Shown: positions 23,674 to 32,500 of the stretch, one piece after another
Position numbering within the stretch: position 1 is the first letter of the stretch
Layout: every line of letters starts with the position of its first letter
Assembly: GCF_001427145.1 (NCBI RefSeq)
Contig: NZ_LMGL01000001.1
Location: forward strand, 1,379,241-1,443,240
Source: Microbacterium sp. Root166
GTDB lineage: Bacteria; Actinomycetota; Actinomycetes; Actinomycetales; Microbacteriaceae
Length of the DNA: 64,000 bases
Direction of reading: 5' to 3'
Program-made: the position numbers and the translations under genes
The notes under the pieces: generated by a model
Told to the model about the DNA's origin: nothing
Databases searched by the model: none
What the model saw: only the letters and a program-made list of their open reading frames with translations

Positions 23674-24911
23674 GCGCGACCGCTGCTGAGGATCGGTTCG
23701 AGCATCGGCGGGGGAGCGCGCTCGTCCGCGTGCTCGACGCCGACGGCGCACCGCTGCGCGACACCGAGGTCGTCGTCGAGCAGGTGAACCATGCCTTCGG
23801 CTTCGGCAACATCGGGTTCGACCTAATGGACCTCGCCGAAGGCCGGGGAGCACCTGGCGACGAGCAGCTCGCCGCCGACTGGCTCGAGCTGTTCAACGCG
23901 GCGACGCTTCCCTTCTACTGGGGCGACTTCGAGCCGACCGAGGGCGCCCCGCAGACCGAGCGCCTGCGCGCCGCGGCGCGATGGTTCGGTGATCGCGGAG
24001 TGGCCGTGAAGGGGCATCCGCTCGTCTGGCACACCGTGCAGCCGGACTGGCTGCGCGCGTACGACCTGGACGGGATCGAGCAGCGGCTGCGAAGTCGCGT
24101 GCGGCGCGAGGTGTCGGCGTTCCGCGATGTCATCCCAACTTGGGACGCCATCAACGAGCTCGTGATCATGCCTGTCTTCGATCGCGACGACAACGCCGTG
24201 ACGCGCCTCGCCTGGAACCGCGGACGTGTCGCGATGGCCAAGCTCGCCTTCGAGGAGGCGCGGGCCGCCGATCCCGGAGCGACGCTGCTGCTGAACGACT
24301 TCGACCTCAGCACGGCGTACGAGTGCCTGATCGAGGGGCTGCTCGAGGCCGGGGTGCGGATCGACGCGCTCGGCCTGCAGACGCACATGCACCAGGGGTA
24401 CCGCGGCGAGGACGAGGTGCTCGCGATCGCCGACCGCTTCGCCCGGTACGGGTTGCCGCTGCACTTCACCGAGAACTCGCTGGTCGCGGGCGCGCTGATG
24501 CCGCCCGACATCGAGGACCTCAACGACTACCGCGTGGACGAGTGGCCGAGCACGCCCGAGGGTGAGGCCCGGCAGGCGGACGAGATCGAGCGCCACTACC
24601 GCGCCCTGGTCTCGCACTCCGCGGTGGAGTCGATCACCTACTGGGGCATCACGGACCGCGGGGCGTGGCTGGGGGCGCCCATCGGGCTCGTGCGGGAGGA
24701 CGGTTCGCGAAAGCCCGCGTACGACGCGCTTCGAGGGCTGATCGCGGGCGAGTGGTGGCTGCCGCCGACGACAGTGAGGACGGATGCCGAGGGCCAGGTG
24801 CTCGTGGCCGGCTTCGCCGGCGACTACGCGGTGCGCCGCGAGGGAGCGTCAGCCGAAGTGAGCCTCGAGCGCGGGCGCCATGACGACCGCGTCGAGGTGG
24901 GGCTGCCCTGA
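23670..24911 (+). CDS. Intracellular GH10 endo-beta-1,4-xylanase
   Basis: 413 residues with no signal peptide, starting at a GTG that overlaps the GH3 stop (GTGA, 23670-23673). The GH10 barrel shows VKGHPLVWH (114-121), acid/base Glu163 in TWDAINEL, LQTHMHQGY (237-244) and the nucleophile Glu268 in HFTENSL. An additional beta-rich segment ends the protein. Most GH10 enzymes are secreted; a cytosolic one at the end of an uptake operon fits degradation of imported xylo-oligosaccharides. TENS replaces the usual TELD after the nucleophile, so substrate preference may differ. Confidence 0.88.
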   Translation: MSATAAEDRFEHRRGSALVRVLDADGAPLRDTEVVVEQVNHAFGFGNIGFDLMDLAEGRGAPGDEQLAADWLELFNAATLPFYWGDFEPTEGAPQTERLRAAARWFGDRGVAVKGHPLVWHTVQPDWLRAYDLDGIEQRLRSRVRREVSAFRDVIPTWDAINELVIMPVFDRDDNAVTRLAWNRGRVAMAKLAFEEARAADPGATLLLNDFDLSTAYECLIEGLLEAGVRIDALGLQTHMHQGYRGEDEVLAIADRFARYGLPLHFTENSLVAGALMPPDIEDLNDYRVDEWPSTPEGEARQADEIERHYRALVSHSAVESITYWGITDRGAWLGAPIGLVREDGSRKPAYDALRGLIAGEWWLPPTTVRTDAEGQVLVAGFAGDYAVRREGASAEVSLERGRHDDRVEVGLP

Positions 24912-25032
24912 TCCTGCCTCGTGGCTACCACCAGTCGGCGGACAGCGGTGCGGAGGATTTGCGCGCCGCGAGAGTCGAGGGCGTTGCATCGATCCTTCGC
25001 GGTTGGCAGACCATCACCGGCATGATTGAGCG

Positions 25033-28000
25033 ATGTGGATAACGGGCGCCGTTGATGTGCCAGACGACCTGATTACCTCCCTCGAAGAGGGCAACCTCGT
25101 GATCTTCGTGGGAGCCGGTGCGTCGATGGACGACCCTTCCGGTCTCCCAAACTTCAACACCCTTGCCGATCTCATTGCCAGCAGTCACTCGACGAAGACC
25201 CGGGGCACGCGGCCAGCAGATCAGTTCTTGTCTGATCTCAGGGACGACGGGGTCGATGTGCATACGCACGCCGCGACCGTCATCGCTGCCCCAACGTCGC
25301 TCCCGAATCGCAATCACGCTGCGCTCGCCGAGATAGCCGCCTCCGGCCCGGCGCCACGCATCGTCACCACCAATTACGACATGCATTTGTCGCAGGCGGC
25401 CACGGGATTGGGTCGCGAGTTCTTGGTCTACGCCGCCCCGGCATTGCCGCTTGGACATGACTTCGACGGGATAGTTCATGTTCACGGCGCACTGTCGGGT
25501 GCTCCGAAGGCCCTAGTTCTTACTGATGCGGACTTTGGGCGTGCCTATCTGACGGAGGGTTGGGCGGCGCGGTTCCTGAACGACTTATTCCGCAGGTACG
25601 TAGTGCTGTTCGTTGGGTATAGCCACGAAGACGTCGTGATGACCTATCTCGCGCGGGGACTGCACGGATCGCAACCTCGCTTCGCCCTGGTGTCCGCGGC
25701 GGACCAACACGACTGGAGGCGGTTGGGCATCACGCCCATCATCTACCCCTCGTCTGGTCATGACCATTCGGCGCTGACGGATCTCCTTGAAGAATGGGCG
25801 CGCCGCGCCAAGATGGGTGCACTGGACCACACTGAGCGCGTGCGCCAGCTCGTTTCTGGCCGGCCACCGCTGTCCCCTGTCGAGAACGACTACTTGCTGC
25901 GCGTAATCCGCACGGAAGTCGGCGCTAGAGCCTTCGAGAGAAATGCCGGACGCGAGTGGCTCGCCTGGATAGCGAGCTCTGAACTCTTCGCCGAGAGCGT
26001 CACGGCATCCGGAAGAGTGGGCGCTTCTGCGGGGCTGATGATCACCTGGTTTGTTCGTCACTTCGCAACGGAGACGGAAGGCCTCGCAGAAGGTCTGCAA
26101 GCGATACGGCAGTTCGATCAGATGGCCCTTGGGGACACGTTCGTTACAGCACTGCTTACGACGCTCGCCGCAACTGACTCCTCTGATCGGACGGTCGCGG
26201 GGGCCTGGCTCAGCGCTTTGTCCCAACGCATCCGCACGGACACTTCGAACACGCTTCAATACCAGTTGCGCGGCCTCACCTTTCCAGAGGACTCCGACGT
26301 CGCTGCAATCCTGCTCGATGTCCTCTTGACACCGCGTGTCACGCTAGATGAGCCTTTCAGGCTCTTCGAGCCGGATCGTGCCCGCCTTCCTCGCGCCGAG
26401 ATCGTGTGGGTCCCCGATGAGTATTGGCTTCGAGAGTTCTGGAACTCCCTCGCTACGGAACAAGCACGTGAACTATTCGCAGACGCAGCGAACCGAGCGC
26501 TCATACTCGCCTACTCGCTCTTGAATGCACACGGCGGTCCGAACGCCTCTGACGGAGCCGCCTGGTGGCGCCCGGCAATCGAACCCCATGAGCAGAATGG
26601 CGACTCGCTCGTCGATATCTTGATCGACTCACTACGGGATCGCGCAGACCGGGTAGGAGGCAGCGAGGGCGCCGAAGCACTGCAGTCCTCGTGGTGGTCT
26701 ACCGGCCACAAACTCTTTCGACGACTCAGTGTGTACCTCGAGGGAGTGCGGACAGACCATGATGCTGACGCGCGCGTTGCCTGGCTCCTGCGCCAGAGTC
26801 TCATCCACGACTTCGACGTCAAGCACGAAGTGTTCTGGCTATTGGGTCGAAACGCCGCGGAGATCTCCGCAAGTACCAGCGCGAATCTTATTGATGCGGC
26901 CCTGGCCCGGCCCTCTTTCGGTGCGGTCGACGTTGACGGACGCCATCGGCAATACGCGATCTACAACCTCCTAACCTGGCTCGAACAGCATGCCCCGGGC
27001 ATGCCTGGACTGGCAGACGCTTCTGAGAGCATCAAGGCAGCGAATCCCGACTTCCTCCCACGAGAACACCCCGATTTCGACGTGTACATGACGACGGGCA
27101 CTTGGGAGGATCGCCCCCCAGCGCCCTTGGATGACTTCCGTAGCCGAGTGCAGGATGACGCCGAGGCGGCGCTCGAATGGTTGCAGTCGCAGAACTACAG
27201 CAGTACCGACTTCGATGCAGTGTCCTCCGATGGCGCAGCACGCTTGGTCTCGGGGCTCGCGAAGGAGTCGCCGCGATTGGTTGTTCGCTTGTGGCACACC
27301 GCTGTGGCCCAGGGCGACCAGCCGGTGGATGTCCGCGCGGCAATCCTCGATGGCTGGAACGCAGCCGAATTGGATGGAGACGCATGGAGGGAGGTTATTG
27401 GGGCCCTATCGACGGCCACGACGACGGACCAACAGGACCGAAGTCTCGCTAGATTGCTGCAGACCGCAGTGGCGGAGTCGCAGCCCGACGACGCCATCGC
27501 TGAACGGGCCACAACAATCGCCGAGGCGCTCGTTCAGTCCCGAGCAGCCGCATACGCGACATCCGCGGAGTCCTCGCTGATGCTGGGACTGAATTCTTGG
27601 CCGGGAACGATCGCCCAAATGTGGACGACGTTCTTTAGCAGGCTGTGGTCAGCAAATCGGGACGCCTGGCGGGGAATTCCCGACCAATACCACGATGCAA
27701 TTCTCGCCATCACGCTCGCGGTTGACGAAACGGCCAAGGCGACCCACCCGGTCTTGGCCGCCGAAGTCTACTTTCTGTTTGCCGCCGATGAAGATTTCAC
27801 CACCAGGCACCTGATCCCGCTCTTTGATCCTGCGTCGAATCCGCACACCGTGTTGGGCGTATGGGACGCCTACACGCACGGTCCCCGTCTGAACGACAGG
27901 ATGATTGCCGCGGGCTTCCTAGACGTACTGCTGCGTGGTGCGCCGGTGGCGGAGCAGCTTCCGAAGCACCTATTCAACAACTACTGCTCTCTGCTGGTAT

Positions 28001-28557
28001 CCGCCTTGCTCTACGGTGGCATTGCTGAAGATCAGCGGTCGGTCGCTATCCGCAGCATCTTCACTGGTAGCTCGGCTCTTCGGGAGACAGTGGTTGAGCT
28101 CCTTGTGGCGAAGCTGACTGAATTTGATTACGGCGATTCCGCCGGCGCTTGGGATACGTGGGTCGCGCAGTTAGTTGCGGCGCGAGCGGGCGGTTCGCCG
28201 AGTCCGATCGCGGAGACCGAGAAGGCGCGCTGGAACGCGATTTACGCGGCGATTCCGGACCGCGCCGACGAGGTCAGCTTGGCTCTGGAGCTGCTAGCTG
28301 GCCCCTTTTCGTTGCGCCTGCCGCCGAGCAGCTACGCCCGGCTTGAAGCTCTCGCGCGCACGCACCCGCGCGCTACGCATCGCTTCCTTAAGCATTCACT
28401 CATCAGCTGCGCCGCGGCGGATGGATTCTCCCTTTCTCGACTCGAGGAGACGGTGCGACTGCTGGTGGCGGCTCTTGGAACGAATGAGTTGCGGCCAATT
28501 GTCGATCGACTGGTTGGTCTTGGTGCGCACGAAGCCGAGTCGTGGTTGTCACCGTGA
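25033..28557 (+). CDS. SIR2-domain (DUF4020-like) putative antiphage NADase
   Basis: 1174 residues. The N-terminal 245 residues form a SIR2-like NAD-binding domain: VIFVGAGAS (23-31), TTNYD (112-116), HVHGALSG with catalytic-type His151 and VLFVGYSHED (191-200). The rest is a long, mostly helical region without recognisable catalytic motifs, resembling the DUF4020 proteins that follow SIR2 domains (assigned from memory). SIR2 domains with large helical sensors act in several antiphage systems by destroying NAD+; that role is inferred here. GC content is clearly lower than in the flanking genes and it interrupts the xylan locus, so acquisition by transfer is likely. The ATG at 25033 has no strong ribosome site. 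Confidence 0.75.
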   Translation: MWITGAVDVPDDLITSLEEGNLVIFVGAGASMDDPSGLPNFNTLADLIASSHSTKTRGTRPADQFLSDLRDDGVDVHTHAATVIAAPTSLPNRNHAALAEIAASGPAPRIVTTNYDMHLSQAATGLGREFLVYAAPALPLGHDFDGIVHVHGALSGAPKALVLTDADFGRAYLTEGWAARFLNDLFRRYVVLFVGYSHEDVVMTYLARGLHGSQPRFALVSAADQHDWRRLGITPIIYPSSGHDHSALTDLLEEWARRAKMGALDHTERVRQLVSGRPPLSPVENDYLLRVIRTEVGARAFERNAGREWLAWIASSELFAESVTASGRVGASAGLMITWFVRHFATETEGLAEGLQAIRQFDQMALGDTFVTALLTTLAATDSSDRTVAGAWLSALSQRIRTDTSNTLQYQLRGLTFPEDSDVAAILLDVLLTPRVTLDEPFRLFEPDRARLPRAEIVWVPDEYWLREFWNSLATEQARELFADAANRALILAYSLLNAHGGPNASDGAAWWRPAIEPHEQNGDSLVDILIDSLRDRADRVGGSEGAEALQSSWWSTGHKLFRRLSVYLEGVRTDHDADARVAWLLRQSLIHDFDVKHEVFWLLGRNAAEISASTSANLIDAALARPSFGAVDVDGRHRQYAIYNLLTWLEQHAPGMPGLADASESIKAANPDFLPREHPDFDVYMTTGTWEDRPPAPLDDFRSRVQDDAEAALEWLQSQNYSSTDFDAVSSDGAARLVSGLAKESPRLVVRLWHTAVAQGDQPVDVRAAILDGWNAAELDGDAWREVIGALSTATTTDQQDRSLARLLQTAVAESQPDDAIAERATTIAEALVQSRAAAYATSAESSLMLGLNSWPGTIAQMWTTFFSRLWSANRDAWRGIPDQYHDAILAITLAVDETAKATHPVLAAEVYFLFAADEDFTTRHLIPLFDPASNPHTVLGVWDAYTHGPRLNDRMIAAGFLDVLLRGAPVAEQLPKHLFNNYCSLLVSALLYGGIAEDQRSVAIRSIFTGSSALRETVVELLVAKLTEFDYGDSAGAWDTWVAQLVAARAGGSPSPIAETEKARWNAIYAAIPDRADEVSLALELLAGPFSLRLPPSSYARLEALARTHPRATHRFLKHSLISCAAADGFSLSRLEETVRLLVAALGTNELRPIVDRLVGLGAHEAESWLSP

Positions 28558-28586
28558 CCCGATAGGTTGCTGCACTCGTAACTCGC

Positions 28587-28600
28587 GTCGCCTCGGCGAC
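28587..28600. terminator. Small hairpin after the SIR2 gene
   Basis: GTCGCC-TC-GGCGAC forms a 6-bp perfect stem 30 nt after the stop. It may be a weak terminator. The remaining space to 28793 shows no convincing gene. Confidence 0.35.
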
Positions 28601-28793
28601 GAGGATGTCATCGCGGCCTCGGAAGCAGAAAGATGAAGAGCGGGTACGGGCACGAATAGGAGGCGCTTGCCAACACATGGACATCGCGAGAGCAACGACG
28701 GAAGCCGCGGGCCCGTCGAGCGCTAGTTATCGCGCTGAGGCTCGCAGACGGGTCACTGAGGGGCGCCTATCGGCGGGTGTCGTACCCCCGGAC

Positions 28794-28799
28794 TAACTT
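28794..28799 (+). promoter_or_regulatory. -10 box of small membrane protein gene
   Basis: TAACTT ends 7 nt before the ATG at 28807, suggesting leaderless transcription independent of the SIR2 gene. Confidence 0.45.
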
Positions 28800-28806
28800 C
28801 ATCACC

Positions 28807-29409
28807 ATGGACATTGGACTCGTGATCGCGTTGGTGGGCGTTGGCGGGACGGCGTTCGGTGCTCTCATCGGTTCGGTCACGACCGCCGGCCTCTCAGCCA
28901 GCAATGCTCGGAAGGTTGAAATTCGCGCGAACGTTCGGAGCGCCGCCAACGAGCTGCTCACGGCGCTCGGAGCAGTGCGGGCGGTAGCGCGACGCTCGCT
29001 ACCGGTGAATTCGCTCGATGGTGAGGACGTCTCCGCCGCCGTCACCACTTGGGGCGATGCCGTAATCAGGCGCGGAGATCAGTTCCCTTCGGACGCGCGC
29101 CACGTAGGGCGCAGTGTCGTCGACGCCCTCGCGGAGCACGTGGGGATCGCTGCCCGTGCACACCGTGACCCGAGGTGGGGTTCGTTGCCGCTTGGCGGAA
29201 TCACTGAGGACGGACGTGATACTGCCATCGCCTACATCGACCATGTCAGCGCGTGGATCAGTCGTAGCGAACAGAAGGGCACGTGGCTCCCTGGGCCGAC
29301 GCGCTATCACGAATGGGTTCGTGAGTATGAACGTCGACGCTCGGAGCCGATCCCCAGCCGCCTGGACTGGATCCTTAGTCGACTTGCTAGCGAGCGTTCC
29401 GCCACTTAG
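28807..29409 (+). CDS. Small membrane-anchored protein next to SIR2 gene
   Basis: 200 residues. A single hydrophobic helix at the very N-terminus (MDIGLVIALVGVGGTAFGAL, extending to about residue 28) should anchor the protein. The remaining soluble part begins ASNARKVEIRANVRSAANELL and looks helical. No enzymatic motif is recognised. The gene shares the lower GC of the SIR2 gene and lies 250 bp behind it in the same direction, so it may have been acquired together and could be a membrane partner. An alternative start 30 nt upstream is disfavoured by the TAACTT box placed for a leaderless ATG at 28807. Confidence 0.6.
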   Translation: MDIGLVIALVGVGGTAFGALIGSVTTAGLSASNARKVEIRANVRSAANELLTALGAVRAVARRSLPVNSLDGEDVSAAVTTWGDAVIRRGDQFPSDARHVGRSVVDALAEHVGIAARAHRDPRWGSLPLGGITEDGRDTAIAYIDHVSAWISRSEQKGTWLPGPTRYHEWVREYERRRSEPIPSRLDWILSRLASERSAT

Positions 29410-29520
29410 TCGGAGCAGCGCATTCGCACGGCGGCAGCTTGCGCATGGAGACGCTCCCTAATGCTACTCGCGAGAAGGGCCGGGAGCTGCTCGCGCGACC
29501 CCCGGCCCTTCTCGACCTCG

Positions 29521-32500
29521 CTACTTCTTCTTGCCGGGCGGCACCGTCACCGGGTCAGAGGCAGCGGTCGCGGCATCCAATCCCTCGATCGTCGCGGTGA
29601 CGACCACGGTGAGCACCGCGCCGGCGTCCTTCGGCTTGACCTTGTACTCGGCCTTGTTGGCGCGGGGGATGTCGACCCCGTCGGCCTGCCAGCGGTAGGT
29701 GAAGGTCAGGCCGTCCGTGTCCCACGTGCCGGGGGTCGCCGTCAGGCGCTGACCCACGAGCGCGTCGCCCTCGATCGTCGGCAGCGTGAGGTTCGCCGGA
29801 GCGGTCGGGACCACGACCTCCGGCAGCAGGCGACCGACTCCCCAGCGAGCCGTGGACTGGTAGCCCGCGCCTGTCGGGTCGGCCCAGTTGCGGATCGACG
29901 TGCGCTGGCCCTCGGCCGCGTCGTTCACCTGGAAGTCCAGGCCGTGGAAGGTGTCGGCTCCGCCGTACTCGAGCAGGCTGATCGCGGCCTCGACCACGTA
30001 CCCTCCGTCGACCAGTGCGGTCGCGCTCTGCACGCGAGCCCGCTGGAAGGCCTCGTCGCCGGTGCCGAACGACACCACGTTCGCGGAGCTGATGCGAATC
30101 TGCGAGTCGTCGTAGCGGTACGAGCCGTTCTTCGCGTTGCCCGGGTCGACGTAGATCTCGACCGAGTCCTGGATCCAGGGATCCGACCCGCTCACGTCCA
30201 CCACCGGGTCGGCGACCTGCGCCACGACATACAGGGTCTGGTCCTTCCAGAGCGTCCGGACCGTCGCCGTCGCGCCAGAGGTGCCGACCACCTGCTTGTC
30301 GGTGGACACCGTGCCCGCGGCATCCCACAGTCCCTCGATCGTGCCGTCGATCGCCGGAGCCTCCGCGGTGGCGGCGACCTCCAGGTACGACAGCGGCTCG
30401 ACGAGGGTCAGCGTGCCCACCTGTCCGGGGGTGTTCCAGCCGTGCACGGTCGTGCCGTCGGTGACGCGCACGTCGAGGCCCAAGGTCGAGCCTTCGGTCG
30501 CGGGCGTGGGCAGCGGCAGCGAGACGACGAGGTCGTAGCCGCCGGTCCGCTCTGTCACGACCGCGGCCACGCCGGCAGTCGCGCTCGTGCCGTCGCGGCC
30601 GACTGTCACCACGGCGCCGCCGTACTCGAACGCCACGGCGTCCGTCGCGTCGGCCGTCGCATCCTCGACCCGCACGTATGCAGTCAGGTGGTCCGGGCTC
30701 CAGCGCAGCTGGAACGCGGCGGCGTCGTCGATGACGTTGAGCGGCAGCTTGCGCCACTCGAGCGACCCGGTCGCCTGCGCATCGATGGGCACGTCGCCCT
30801 GGAACACGTTCGCCGTGCGCAGCCGCGCGGGCAGGTCGGCGTCGGCGGCGCCGTAGTACGCCGGCTTGGCCTGCAGGCCGTCGTCGAACAGCAGCGGAGC
30901 ACCCGACGACGAACGCCAGCTGCGCCCGTCGGTGAGCCCCCACACCGTCACCGAGAACAGGTCGTCGGTGTGCTCGCGGAACACTCGGAAGGCGTCGCGG
31001 TAGTAGTAGCCCTGCTCGATGAGCTTCGCCGGCGTCACCGGAGTGCCCGTCGTGACGTCGAGCTCGGTGACCGCCTGCGTGACGGGCAGGTCCTGGAACG
31101 CGACGATCGCGTCCTCGAGAGCGCCGACCGGCATCGACAGGCTGACGTGGAACTGGTGCCCCACGCCGTCCACCGGCACGCCGCGCGACAGCATCCGCTC
31201 GACCAGCGCGTGCAGGCGCGCCTGCTTGCCGGTCTGCTCGGTGTTGTAGTCGTTGATGAACAGCGTCACCGGACGCTCGGCCCCGGCCGCGGCGTAGACG
31301 CCGTTGAAGGACTCCTCCGCGTAGCGGAACGCCAGGTCGATGAACTCCTCGCCCAGGATCCGGTACCACTCGCTGCGCCGCAGGCCGTCGGCGTAGTCCG
31401 CGCTGTCGGAGACGACCTCGTTGACGACGTCGAACGCGTACAGCGGGTTGGTGTCGCTGCCGAACGCACCGTACGTGTCGCTGAGGTGCTCGGCCACCGC
31501 GAAGATGTGCGTGCGCAGGCGATCGCGCAGGATCTGACGGTCCGCCTCACTGGTCGTGAGCGGCTGGCCCGCGGCATCCTGGAAGAAGAACGCCGGCGTC
31601 TGGCTGTGCCACGCGAGCGTGTGCCCGTACACGCCGAGATCGTTCTCCTGCGCGTACTCCATGAGCGCGTCGGCCTCGGGGTGCGGCGTGAACACGCCGT
31701 TCGCGTCGTACCAGGCCTCCGGCTTCATGTAGTTCTCGCTGGTCACCTGGTCGAAGTGCTTCACCAGCAGATCGGATGCCGCGCCCACCGTCTCGCGGCT
31801 GTCGATGGCCACGCCGAGCGGGAAGTCGACGGTGTCCTTCAGCGGCTGGAGGTCCTGGATGACCGCCGGCTCGGGAGTGCGCACGACGATGTCGTCGAGC
31901 AGCAGGTCGGACGTGTTCGTGCCGTTGTAGTTCGTCTCGAAGTACAGCAGCGCGCTGTCGGCCTCGCCCATCGTGAAGGTCGCGGTCACCTCGGTCCAGC
32001 CGCTGTTGGTGACTCCGGTGAACTGGCCGAGGGTCGCGTAGCTCGTCGTGCCGTCAACCGTGCGGGCGATGCTGAGCCAGACGGCATCCACCGCCTGGCC
32101 GGCGGGGAACCGCACCCAGGCCGAGAGCTCGTAGGTCACGCCCGCCTCGAGGATCCCCGTCACGTCGCGGCCGATGCCGCTGCCCTGCGACGTGCGGCCG
32201 GTGACCGCCGCTGCCTGGGCGCCGCCGTGCGCGTCCGCGGTGGTGATCGCGACAGTCGGCGCGCCGGAACCGGAGTCACGGGGGCCCCAGCCGTCGAGTC
32301 CGTCCTCGAAGTCGGTGCTGATCGCGGTCGTGCCGCCCGCGGGCGGGGCGCCTGCCGGGAGGGTGAACCTCCATCCCTCAGCGAGGCGCTCCGACACCAC
32401 GGTCTTCACGGCCGCGAGAGTGCCGGAGCGGTCGCCGCCGCCGTCGTGTGCGAGCACGACCTCGCCCGGCTTCATCGCCGCGCGCAGGTTGGCGGTCAGC

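Noticed and set aside
24912..25032. Possible attachment site or promoter before the SIR2 gene
   Set aside because: No tRNA fragment, direct repeat with the 29410-29520 side, or convincing -35/-10 pair was found, so island boundaries remain undefined.
28678..28796. Small ORF beginning MDIARATTEAAG upstream of the membrane protein gene
   Set aside because: No ribosome site or -10 box at proper spacing, composition not distinctive, and it ends 10 nt before the next start by chance.
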